Shown: in pieces, positions 12,350-23,187 of the stretch
Numbering within the stretch: position 1 is the first letter of the stretch
Layout of the letters: the number at the start of each line of letters is the position of its first letter
From: Clarkia xantiana subsp. parviflora
Lineage: Eukaryota > Streptophyta > Magnoliopsida > Myrtales > Onagraceae
Assembly: GCA_036873135.1 (NCBI GenBank)
Contig: JAPTYO010000008.1
Span: 39,564,819-39,628,818 of the forward strand
Length of the DNA stretch: 64,000 nt
Direction: 5' to 3'
Position numbers and translations under genes: made by a program
The notes under the pieces: model-generated
Told to the model about the DNA's origin: nothing
Seen by the model: the letters and a program-made list of their open reading frames with translations, nothing else
The model's database searches: none

Positions 12350-13450
12350 TAATTAAGAAATATTAAATCTTTCAATCTAGCTACGCAATCGATGTGTATG
12401 TTCAGTTCAGTTGTCCCGACTGAGATGACGGAGTACGTGAATCGTTTCGTTTTATTCGACCACTTTTACCTGGCCGAAAATTTGGTTCCAAACCCGTGGG
12501 TTTGAATTTTCGTATCGGATCGTCCCCTTTCACCGGGCCGTTAAATTGATAAGAAAATTGTTCTTCGAATCGATCTACAATTACTTTATTCAATAACTCC
12601 AAATCTCGAAATAATCAAAATTTTAGTAATTAAAATGAACAATGATTGATATATGACAATGATATGGTTCTTGATCTGAAAACCGCATATTTAATCCATG
12701 CTAGTCGTGCATATAGTCGAGAACTTTGAGTTGGACACTATATCTTAGTAGATTCACGAGTGAATCACATCAGATGATTTGTGTCCGTATAAAACATTTC
12801 GCAGCTTTATACTCACGATATACGAGGCGTACTAAGGACGTACTTTATCAATGAGGTTTGAACCTCTGTATTATCGTATAGGAACTATTTAGTCCAGTTC
12901 TCTCCTTGCGATGCAGACCATGGTTGACTTCTTTCGAGCTCAGTTTGGTGAGCATATAAGGTTTCCATTTCACTGCTGTGATTACCGCACTTGATCAGGC
13001 TCAAGGTTATTGAGTTCTGTCAACATCAGACAATCATATACATCCTTTCCATGTTGACCTTACATTCCATGGAAGAGAGAAGACCATCACGTTCAATCGA
13101 AACGTTTAGCTTTTGCATCCTTGCTTCCACCGAGACGGATGCAAAGGGATACTAAGCTGCAACATTGCCTGGTTGCAATTGAAGTCTTCTTCAACCCCCT
13201 TTTACCAAGGTTGAATGTATCACCACATATGCGTTCAGATCATCAAAGAACCTACTCCCAAGCTTGGTGAAACAAATTATTACATTCATATCTCATTGTC
13301 AAAATCATACGGACTACTATGTTCATTCGTAGTTGTCCTCTCCACTTTTCAGAATCGTAGTAGAGAGTTCAACACGTACTCCTTTTATTCATCATGATTC
13401 ATACCATCAAGATTGGGAGGAATATCGAATCGCACTAATTCAACCAATTC
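12350..13450 (-). other. Unrecognised 1.1-kb segment in the gag position of copia copy A
   Basis: Copies A and C match up to about 12340 (39575 in C) and again from about 13455 (40800 in C). In between, C encodes gag and A does not. The same replacement is present in copy B (about 23600-24730), highly similar to A. Its longest minus-strand frame (12402-12602) encodes a basic stretch of about 60 residues with no domain I know. I cannot say whether it is captured host sequence or an alternative gag-region sequence of a non-autonomous subfamily. Confidence 0.6.
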
Positions 13451-14801
13451 ATACTAACACATTGATGATTATGCAAAAATCAGGGAGACAATAACATTTT
13501 GAGAAAGAATTGCATACATCAGATATCTATTAAGATTAAATCCGAAAAATAATGATTCCTCAGTCATCTAAACCAACCGACCACCAGTAAACCAATGGAA
13601 GATGACTGTGAAAGAGTTCACATTACCGTGTTTTCAATCCAATAGATCAGTCTTTTAAAACGGTTTTAATCGCAAATTACCGGAACACGAATTTTAAAAC
13701 AAGCATACCCGATATTGGCTTTCCCAAGGCCCTTTGTATTTTGGAAAATATTCCGATGAATTTACTCATGCATATATAATTCTACTAACCATGTAAATTA
13801 TTATACGCAAGTAACATTCATCAAACAAATCACACTCATGCTTACGCGTCATGCGTCTAAAGTTCCGAGGAACTCATGCTTGCATACATAATTCTACTTA
13901 CAATTAAATTATGAAATGCAATTACATCCTCAACATTCTAGCATACGTGTCAATCATGAAAATTCCACAACATTCATACATATTTGGCGACTGGTTTTCT
14001 GTTTTAAAATAATTTTAAACATTAGGGGTTGACTTTCAATTCATGCTTATATTCAGTTACGCAACATTCTAGACATGAATCCTAGGCATTTACAACCATC
14101 ACGGCATGTTTATCCTAGTGCGCATTACATATATTTAACCAGGGCTCCGCCCACAACATGCAATGTCCAGCTAGCTTGACTATGTCAAGACAACATTTCT
14201 AATCATGCATTAATATATAGAATAATAAACAATTGCAATTCGGCCCTCTAATTAATCCAGTCCCAAAAACATGTATCTCCGAGATCCATCCCTATAATTG
14301 AAACAAGGCATAAAGGTTAGCAACACTATAAGCACTGTGTAGTCCATTTAGAGGTTCAAAAACATTTGGATTTTAAAACTTGACCACCCTATTTTATTTA
14401 ATTTACTGGAATTCGGTTTTGAAAAACATTTCGGTTCAGTCAATTTCGGTTCGGACCGGTTTGGTCCGGTTCGGTCCAGTTCAGCCAGGTTCGGCTCGGT
14501 CCGGCAAATCCGGTTCGATTCGGTCCGGTTTTAAATTTTAAAATCTGGTTCGGTCTGAACCGGTCCAAAAAATAGGGTTTGGTTAGGTTCAACACACAAA
14601 ACCGGTTCAGTTAGATCCACTTAATTACCCCAGTTTGACCCGACCAGATTAGGTCGAATAGATTGAGAAAACCCGGTTCGATTTAAATCCGTCCCAGTTT
14701 AATATATTGGACCGTCCCAATAATTAAATTTTAAAGGTTGGGCCGAAATGAAGACATATATATATTTATTGTCAAGATTCTATCTATAGGATTAAATCAA
14801 T

Positions 14802-14806
<5 letters not shown>

Positions 14807-14856
<50 letters not shown>
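14807..14856. repeat. (TA)n microsatellite
   Basis: About 25 AT dinucleotides in the leader of copia copy A. The same leader position in copy B is short and in copy C is a long compound (CA)n(TA)n, so the site is unstable between copies. Confidence 0.95.
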
Positions 14857-14858
<2 letters not shown>

Positions 14859-15420
14859 ACAATATCTTTAAATAGGGTACCAAATATACTGACAATATAT
14901 TTTTTTCAATCTTTTAGGCAATAAAATCTATCAACAATATCTTTAACCCTATTAAATATTTAGATATATTGATAGTGATATATATTTCTATATATTTATG
15001 TGAATCTATCCTTATGTTCCTAATTATAGATATATTGTTACCTTAATTAAAAATTAAAATATGGAAAACAATATTTATAGTGTCTGGGCCGAAATTTACT
15101 TGCTTGGTGACAAAGAAATTGAAAAAAAGTTTCCTTGAAAAATCATTAAAATTTTCGGCACAAACACAAAATTAGGAACAAGTGGTCAAATTTCAAGATC
15201 AAATTTTAATTATATCTACAATCCAATATTTGATTTTGATAAATATTACTCTTTTCTTGAAGATCATGAACATCGAATTAACCAAGAACATCATGAAAAA
15301 ATCGGTTTCACCAAGAACCCTAAAAATCGAAAATTTTAAAATTTTCTTTATTAAATTTCGGATTTCGTATATAAATTTCAAGAACATCAATTTATCAAAA
15401 TCATGAACTCCTAACACAGA

Positions 15421-15431
15421 CTCTGATACCA
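15421..15431 (-). other. Primer-binding site of copia copy A (initiator tRNA-Met type)
   Basis: On the minus strand this reads TGGTATCAGAG, the usual copia primer site for initiator tRNA-Met. It lies one base after the LTR end at 15433. The identical site recurs next to the right LTR of copy B (26797-26807), and a near-identical one next to that of copy C (43023-43033). Confidence 0.88.
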
Positions 15432-15432
15432 C

Positions 15433-16033
15433 TGTTAGATTATGGGGAGTAATCACTACGGATACTTAAACAAGGTACATGCTAGTAATGGGAATTACGC
15501 AGCGGAAGTTTCACACATACCTTTAAGGTGATCCGTAGAACAAAGATCTTCTCAGGAGGGAGTTCACGATCCTTCGGTCGGGACCCGTAGAGGTTCTTGT
15601 TAGAGAAGCCCTACGTGGTACAAGCTCCACGGCAGAGCCTCTGATCGATTCTTGGCACGGGGACAGATCTCTGGAGAGTTTGTTCGAAGGCAATTTGGCG
15701 CACCCTTGGTGAAGGGTTATGGTTCGGCCGAACTAGGGTTTATGGGGGGAGGGTTTTTCTATCTTAAACACTCTAATGAGGGAAATGTGATTAACCCTAA
15801 AAATCACCTAAGACCTCTTATTTATAGGAGTAAAGTGGACAAAAGTCCACTTTACCCCACCTAGGGTTTCGACCGGCCTATGTATTTGGGGAGGCCCAAT
15901 TTTTTGGGCCTCCCACGTCAATTGGGATTTGGGTCTAGCCCAATTACCCTAATGTGACATTTACCCAAGTTCATTAGGTAAACTATACATATTATGGGCT
16001 ACCAATTACGGCGCCCATTACCATTTGCTTACA
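15433..16033 (-). repeat. Copia copy A LTR (5' LTR)
   Basis: A 601-bp TG...CA unit with plus-strand ends TGTTAGATTA and GCTTACA. It is clearly homologous to LTRs at 20629-21228, 26809-27410, 34985-35574 and 43035-43629. The partner 3' LTR is missing, so no target duplication can be tested. Confidence 0.9.
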
Positions 16034-17380
16034 GGAAGGCCTTAGGAGAAGAAGGCTTACTCATTTTGAAGGGGAAGTGAAACGACGCTTCTTAGCTCGG
16101 GGAAAGCTCCAAAAGCACGCCTGGAAATAGAAAGAAAAAATTACGGTCCGTCAGAAATTACCAACCCCACCTCAAGGTACCATATAAATCCATCAAGACC
16201 GACCTACCCAAGGGTACGTCCCAAAGTGCACAAAGATCAAATGCTTACTACGGAGGCAAAAAACACATGCATTGACGATACTACTTGTAAAAGGGGGGAC
16301 TATGATGAACAAATTATAGAAAACACCCCTAAGGGGGGAGACAAATAAAATCACCTCAATACTGCCTAAGGTAATGAAGGGTGGAACTAAACATCCTCCA
16401 TGAGGGCATGTATCAACTATACAAGCTAGGGATGTCCTAGGCAAAGCACTAAGGCACCCAAACAACAAGCAACTACCAAGTTCCTAAGGGGGCAACATCT
16501 ATATCAAACACTCACCTCAAAGATGCTCCAAGCTCAACAACAAAGACAATCCTCCACTTCCAACCAACAATGCACAATGAAGCAACTCAAGTATCTATGA
16601 CAAGGTCCTAGCTTTTATAGCAATCAATGGAGAACACACAAACAAAAGGGTCAAAAGATTGAACATTTGGAGAAATTGGACTCGGTTAGCCGAAAATCGG
16701 GCTGAGAAGCTCCGACCGGTCTGGAATTGGACCAGCCCAGCACCAGACCGCAACCGGACTGCCCGAGGTCATTTCCGACGGCTCCAAAAATGATGGAAGC
16801 TGTAGCAGCGGCCACCCGATGCCGCCTGCACGTCCACCGGTGGCTGTTCCTTCGCCCAGCGACGCCCCCGTGGCCCACCGGCCCTCCATCCGACGTCGTC
16901 TCTCTCCGGTGTCCCGCCGCCCCCAAGCAGATGAAAACCTCCTTGCCGGCCGGTCCAAGTTGAGCCCTCCAAACCAAATCCAACCCTAAATCAAACCTAG
17001 GAGAGCTCCATGTGAAATGTGGTGACTTGATTGGGTGGGAAAATTGGAAATGGAGGGGGAGGAGAAAACCTAGGTTGAAGAAGGGGGGAGATGCTATAGA
17101 AAAGATGAAGGAGGATGGGTGCTCTAGAAAATGAGGGTGGTAAATAATGAAGGGGAGTCCAAAAGCTTGCCTTATAACGGGATATGCTAGTGATTTTTCT
17201 ACAAAAAGCTCCAATAAAAAGGAGACACGAACAAAAGGAAACAGTCTGAAGGCTAAGTAAAACGAGACCAAGGCATGTAATTCTTACCCTCATATAATAT
17301 CATCATATGATGTGAATTTTCTTAAATCTAATAAAATAATTTTATGTATATGTATTAAGCTTCTCTAAAGCAGGGGGCAT
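16034..17380. other. Probable 3' non-coding part of a second, broken Tat-like element
   Basis: No gene. The stretch resembles in style the region before the right LTR of the main Tat element: purine tracts, runs such as AAGGGGGGA, and a GC-rich block near 16700-16980. It leads into an LTR-like remnant at 17385. A 206-codon minus-strand frame (16651-17271) crosses the GC-rich block but has low-complexity, shadow-type composition and no domain. I infer element remains from position and texture only. Confidence 0.4.
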
Positions 17381-17384
17381 GGAA

Positions 17385-18110
17385 AATCACGACACGTCTC
17401 GAGCACTCGATAAAGGCCGGGATCGTCACAAATGTACACCTTACTACTTGCTTGGGCGATATTGCTCGAAAATAGAGTCAAGAAAAGGTTAAACCGTTCC
17501 TTGACTAGGGGTAAAATGGTGGATATACGCCCAAGCTATCACGAATTGGACCCGATAAATAGGCCAAAATCAAATATAATTCGAAACTTGGAACACTGAC
17601 ACCCGAGGCCCGGAATGTAGGCCCCAAAAAAACACCCCGAGTGGCGAAAACCACTCGGGAAGGACCCGAGTGGATAGACCACTCGGAGGTAACCCAAGCA
17701 AGGGACCCTTGCTCGGGTAGACCGAGCAAGGCACTAGAGGTACCCGTCCAGGTACCCCCCCCCCCCCTCCATCCGGGCGAGTCCCCCTCGCCTGGAACCC
17801 TACCCCCGGACGATATTTCGCTCGGGGCTTGCCCTTGGAGGCCACATATCGAAACTTACCCATATTAAACCAATCTACGGTCAAACCGGGGTCAAATGCA
17901 CCTTATTTACGGTCAAGGCCAACTTATATTACGAAACTGCCACAACCGAACCAGGAAATCATTGGAACCGGGGCGGTCCAATAGGAAATCTATAAAAGAC
18001 CTCCTCTCCTCATTTTAAGGTAATCTCTCACTCTCTCTCTAAGCTCACTACCTCTCTAAAGCTCATACTTACTTAAGCTTCGGAGTGGGCTTACCGGGAC
18101 CCCCCGGTGC
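17385..18110 (+). repeat. Truncated LTR of a Tat-related element
   Basis: Blocks occur in the same order as in the main Tat LTR at 34127: a CACGAC start, an AGTCAAGAAAAGG segment before GGTGGATATACGCCC, a TATA-like CTATAAAAG near 17990, and a CT-rich leader. The sequence differs throughout, so this is a related family rather than the same one. It ends at CCCCCCGGTGCC and then becomes main-family LTR sequence in mid-LTR at about 18112. Confidence 0.55.
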
Positions 18111-18111
18111 C

Positions 18112-18689
18112 TGATGGATATACACCCGATTGGACCTCATTAAGGCTCATCCGGTTTCCAAACACAACTAAAAGCCAATCCGGCGTATGCCGGACTAGTA
18201 GTCCGACACGAGACGCCGGACTAGTCCGGCGCAAGACACTGGACAATCCCGACAAAATAGGGCCGACATATCCCGATAGCCAGCCCCTTTAGGTCTGGGT
18301 AACACCAACAAACACCCGGACATCCACACGACCGAATTACACATCCCCGACCTACGGGCATACCGTTTCTCCCTATCCCCAAAGGGAATATTCTGTGGAC
18401 CATACCACCATCCGGCGGGCCCCACGTGGCGTAATCCCAAAATTCTATAAATACCCCCTCACATTCTTCATTCAAGGTAAGTGATTCTAAGAGCTCTGAA
18501 TCCTCTCTGCTTTATCTCTCTAAAACTGAGTTTTTACCTTAAGCATCAGAGAGGATTCGCAGGAAACCACCCCTCCGGCGCAATCCTTCTTTCAGGTTCA
18601 CGGGAGCATAAGGAGAAGGCGAGCATACCCACGGATCAAGACCCCGAAGGCGCACTCTACAGACGAACCTCGACGAGCTTAATCCAACA
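18112..18689 (+). repeat. Left (5') LTR of the Tat element, 5'-truncated
   Basis: Homologous to 34201-34902 from GATGGATATACACCC to the terminal CCAACA. TATA-like CTATAAATA lies near 18444, followed by a CT-rich leader. The upstream 75 bp or so found in the right LTR are absent and replaced by a different LTR family. It is directly followed by the primer site. Confidence 0.82.
18189..18237 (+). repeat. Palindromic LTR repeat, two copies
   Basis: Two units of GCCGGACTAGTAGTCCGRCAC type, each with a CCGGACTAG/CTAGTCCGG dyad, then a degenerate third. The right LTR carries seven units at the same place. Confidence 0.85.
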
Positions 18690-18705
18690 TTGGCACCGTC
18701 TGTAC
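18690..18705 (+). other. Primer-binding site of the Tat element
   Basis: TTGGCACCGTCTGTAC immediately follows the LTR end. It resembles the TGGCGCCGTCTGT-type primer sites of plant gypsy elements. I do not assign the tRNA with confidence. Confidence 0.6.
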
Positions 18706-18746
18706 GACTCGAACAAAAACCTGCGTACAAAAAGCCAAGAGAAAAA

Positions 18747-19259
18747 ATGGTAACAACATACTTCATTCATGGAGGATTCGGTTCAGGAGGCGAATCATCC
18801 GAAGGACGAGAAACATACGCCCTAGAAACACAGGGCAGAGACTCAAAGAATCTATCAACCGACGCCATAGCCTTTTCCAAAGAAGATATGGAGCATGTTC
18901 AATACCCACAAGACAATGCATTGGTAGTTACAATGAAGATCAACAACGTCAAGGTCGGAAGGATTCTGGTAGATGGGGGATGTTCACCAAACACACTCAC
19001 GATGGAGACCCTCAAAAACCTAGGAAAAACAAGAAAAGACATGAAGCCAGTACACACACCATTGATAGGCTTTGCGGGAAACATGGATTACCCACTAGGA
19101 GTGGTTACACTGCCATTAACAATAGGGGAAGGAGAAACTGAGCTTCATATAGAGGAGCCTTTCTTAATAGTCGAATGGCTCACGACATACAACAACATCC
19201 TAGGCATAACAACGATAAACAAATATGGATGGCCCCCTCAACAACACACCAAAAGATGA
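18747..19259 (+). pseudogene. Tat retropepsin (protease) region
   Basis: Reads from an ATG only about 58 bp after the LTR. The aspartic protease core is VDGGCSPNTL, in the place of the usual DxGSS-type motif, followed by GFAG and an ILG near the end. That is the retropepsin pattern of plant gypsy pol. The frame closes at 19259 and the next pol segment resumes at 19334 in another register, so the polyprotein is broken. Gag is missing upstream. Confidence 0.75.
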
Positions 19260-19333
19260 AGTTCTCAACAGACAAAGGCATAGGGGAGGTCCTAGGGGAT
19301 CAAGATTAAGCCAAACAATGCTACACAATAGTA

Positions 19334-20627
19334 TTGCGAACAACAGCCCCGACAATAGAGGAAGCACATGTGGAAATAGATGCAGACCCAAGAGAAGAAC
19401 ATGGACGCCCCTTACCCTTGGAGGAGTTACGAGAATTTGCAATTGATGACCAGCAGAGGAAGGTAAAAATAGGGATCTCGCTAACACAAGAAGAAGCAAC
19501 ACCAATAATAGAGCACCTCAAGGAGTATAAGGACCTATTCGCATGGTCTCCAAGCGACATGACAGGGATAAGTGAAGAGGTCATCTCTCACAAGTTAAAC
19601 ATCGATCCCTCCAAGAGACCAATAACCCAAAAGGTAAGACCAATGAGTGGTAGTTTAAAAGTGGCCATCCGCGAAGAGGTAGGAAACTTATAGAAGCAGG
19701 CTTCATCAAAGAGTGCAAGTACCAAACATGGGTAGCAAATCCTGTATTGATAAAGAAATCGGGAGGAACTTGGAGAATGTGCATAGACTTCCGAGATCTA
19801 AACAACGCATGACCGAAGGATTCCTACCCACTTCCAAGGATAGACCAACTGGTTGACGCAACATCAGGCCACGAATTAATGAGTTTTATGGATGCATACT
19901 TGGGATACAATCAAATCAAAATGTCCCCGGGTGATGCCCAACATACGGCATTCTACGCAGACGGAGATATTTACCATTACATGGTGATGCCATTCGGCTT
20001 CATAAACGCAGGAGCAACGTACCAAAGGATGGTCAACAAGCTATTCGGGGACATGATAGGCAATACAATGGAAGCCTACGTGGACGACATGATTGTCAAA
20101 TCAATTAAAAGGCCGAACCATGTAAGAGACTTGCGAAAGACATTTCAAAGGATGCGACAATACCAACTCAGACTGAACCCTTCAAAATGCGCATTCAAAG
20201 TTCAACCGGGAAAATTATTAGGTTTCATGGTAAGCCAAAGAGGAATCGAGGTAAACCCGGAAAAGCTAAGAGCAATAGAGGACATGGCGTCCCCAAAAAA
20301 GCACAAGGAGGTGCAACAGCTAAACGAACGCCTCGCAGCACTAAACAGGTTCCAAGCAAGAATATGAGACAAAGAGTTACCTTTCTTTGAAGTGTTGAGA
20401 GAAAATAAGAAGTTTGAATGGTCGACCAAATGCGAGCAGGCATTCCAGCACTTGAAACAACACCTACGAACACTACCATCCTTGGCAAAACCCTCCCCAA
20501 GGGAGCCACTCTACCTATACATATCAGTGAGCAACGTGGCAGTAAGCTCGGTACTCATAAGGAGGGCAGTGCACAATTACCCGTATACTTCGTCAGCAAA
20601 GCCCTAGAAAAGTACGAGCTCAATTAG
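19334..20627 (+). pseudogene. Tat reverse transcriptase and start of RNase H
   Basis: RT motifs in order: KSGGTWRMCIDFRDLN, MPFGFINAGATYQR, the catalytic YVDDM (about 20080), and LGFMVSQRGIEVNPEK. The start of RNase H follows, up to the copia insertion at 20629. Lesions: a frameshift near 19685-19695, an in-frame TGA at 19810-19812 directly after DLNNA where relatives have cysteine, and a further stop at about 20365. The catalytic core is otherwise well kept, so the decay is modest. Confidence 0.85.
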
Positions 20628-20628
20628 A

Positions 20629-21228
20629 TGTTAGATTACAGGGAGTAATCACTACGGATACTTAAACAAGGTACATGCTAGTAATTGGAATTACGCAGCG
20701 GAAGTTTCACACATACCTTTAAGGTGATCCGTAGACCCAAGATCTTCTCAGGAGGGAGTTCACGATCCTCCGGTCGAGACACGTAGAGGTTCTTGTTAGA
20801 GAAGCCCTAAGTGGTGCAAGCTCCACAGCAAAGCCTCTGATCGATTCTTGGCACCGGGACAGATCTCTGGAGAATTTGCTCGAAGGCAATTTGGAACACC
20901 CTTGGTGAAGGGTTATGGTTTGGCCGAACTAGGGTTTATGGGGGGAGGGTTTTCTCTCTAAAACTCTCTTGTGAGGGAATTATGATTAACCCTAAAATTT
21001 CCCTAACACCTCGTATTTATAGGAGGATTAAGTGGACAAAAGTCCACTTTACCCCATCTAGGGTTTCGGCCGGCCTATGTATTTGGAGAGGCCCAATTTT
21101 GGGCCTCCCATGTCAATTGGGATTTGGTTCTAGCCCAAGTACCCTAATGTGACATTTACCCAATTTCATTAGGTAAACTATACATATTATGGGCTACCAA
21201 TTACGGTGTCCATTACCATATGCTTGCA
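20629..21228 (-). repeat. Copia copy B 3' LTR
   Basis: A 600-bp unit with ends TGTTAGATTA and GCTTGCA. On the minus strand a purine tract (GGGAGTGGGAGC) directly precedes it, which fits the polypurine tract. Confidence 0.92.
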
Positions 21229-22313
21229 GCTCCCACTCCCGGAATAGGAAGGTGCCTGTTTATGTATTGTCGTCCAAATCAGCATCAATATTTCTCTCCT
21301 TTGATCTGGTCCTTGCTTCTGAATAGGTCATACGAGGTTTTCCGTGCGACCGACGGATACGAAGGGCATCGTGCTACTCATCTGTTAGGAGTATTGTAGC
21401 GCCCGCGGAACGTTGATTCCCTTTTCTCCAATCAACCTGTTATAAACAACATATATAAATTGTACCGCGTTGAATCCTAGGTCAACTGTTAATTCTCCAT
21501 TTGACTAGTTTCTACATAGGAATACTTCTCCAAGGCATCCGTACAAGTATTCACAACCTTCAACTAATATCCGGTTGGTGACCACCTAGTGAATACAAGA
21601 GTCGGTGAATTATAGGGGAACTCTACCATCCCGATCGCTCATATCCTTAGTCAGACCCAACTGGTTTCCAAACACGTGGTCACTGGGCCTTTTTGTTCAG
21701 CACTACGCTCGTACGCCGGGAAGCGAGCATTGAGCCTGACCTTAGATTTGAGTTCTGAGTCCGTGAGGATACTTTAGGTGCCTCTTCATAAGGCTCCTGG
21801 GATCAATCACACGCTCGAGGTGAAGAAGTTTGTGCCCGCCAAAATCACAAGGATTCCTTTCTAGCACAACCGAGCTGTGACCCCGTGGTCGAACGCAGCA
21901 CGCGCAGTATGAAGCACGCGTTGATAGCATACCTGAACCTTTTGGGTTGACATGAAAGGGATATGTCAATCATGCTAACTATCACAGATTCTTATCTGGC
22001 CAAGAATGTGGTTAAATGATGAACTAAGTTCATCACGGCGATTTTCAAAACGAAGATCATATCAAGTTACTTCGAAACTAGATAATCGTGTTACTTAATC
22101 AGGTTTATCCCCCTGACTCTTAGCTAGTCTTGCTTGGTAGAGGCCTCCATCCACCGCAAGACGACCGTACCTGTGTGACTAGGTAAGGCCCACATTGGAC
22201 ATAGTTTGGCAGAGGATTGCGTCCTCCTACGACTTAGTTTATAGACCGTAAATCTGATGTAATCAGAACATTGTGACGTCGATTGATCATAAACTCAGTT
22301 GCAATTCTTTCGC

Positions 22314-23187
22314 TTACAAAATGTAACTTTCTAATATCAAAATGCTATCACAAATGCATGCCATTTCTAGAACCCTACGCAATCCAAGTAGTTTTACGTG
22401 CTTTTCGAATATCTCCCTGCGTAGTGGTTTAGTTAATGGGTCCGCTACCATGTTAATAGTGGACAAGAATTCCATATTGATTATATTGTCTTCTACCATA
22501 GATTTAGCATAAAATTATTTCATATCAATGTGTTTTGTCCTAATGGTACTTCGGATTCTTAACTGCAGCAATGACTGCTTGACTGTCATAGAAGACCTTC
22601 CCAGGGTTGTTCTCGGCATCGCCACCAAGCAACGCAGTTAGAAACCTTTTGAGCCAGACCGCTTCATGTGCATTCTCATAGAGAGCTACGAATTTCGATT
22701 CCATCTTGGACAGCGCGACACGGGTTTGCTTCTTGCTCGTCCATAAAATGGCGACATTAGCAAGAAGGAACACTCCCCCTGTGGTGGACTTACGATCATC
22801 CAAATCGCCACCACGGTCGGCGTCAATGTAATCGGTCAATTCAAACTTCCTGCCCTCATAACACAGTTCATATACGGCGGTACCTTTTCAGATAACGAGT
22901 TATTCGTTTTATAGTCTTTTAATGGTTATGGCCAGGATCTTATAGGAAACGTGCTACTAGGCCTACGGCGTAACAGATATCCGGACGGGTGCATTGAATG
23001 GCGTAGAATAAACTACCGACCATGTTAAAACATCATGCACCCTTTATCTGTTTACGCTCTGCCAGGTTCTTGGGGCCGTCACGTTTTGACAGTGCGCACC
23101 CAAACATCACCGGCGTATCCATGGATTTTGGCATCCTGTAATCTGAATCTTTTCAACAATTTTTTGATATAAGCTTCTTGAGATAGA
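22314..23187 (-). pseudogene. Copia copy B RNase H and RT end
   Basis: Minus-strand frames read ADRGGDLDDRKSTTGGVFLL, DSQAVIAAVKNPKYH and MVADPLTKPL, the RNase H end of plant copia pol. Frames are broken between 22499 and 22540 and above 22839. The match to copy C stops at about 23187 in the RT segment and jumps to a region 1.7 kb away, so the catalytic part of RT is lost. Confidence 0.85.

Larger units (their letters stand above)
10527..16033 (-). mobile_element. Ty1/copia copy A, 3'-truncated (5' LTR, leader, gag-replacement, remnant pol)
   Basis: On the minus strand this runs from a 5' LTR (15433-16033) through an initiator-Met primer site and leader into degenerate sequence. It stops abruptly at 10527 in the reverse transcriptase region. 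It aligns by eye with copia copy C from about 37805 to 43629, for example at the GGAGTTTACAAACTTTACG start and in the leader. Everything 3' of that point (RT end, RNase H, 3' LTR) is missing. Where copy C has gag, copy A has an unrelated 1.1-kb segment. No intact frame remains. The short open frames at 11143-11469 and 12402-12602 (minus) are remnants. Confidence 0.78.

Noticed and set aside
16651..17271. 206-codon minus-strand frame
   Set aside because: Low-complexity translation with no domain, inside probable retrotransposon non-coding sequence, with other frames open over the same GC-rich block.
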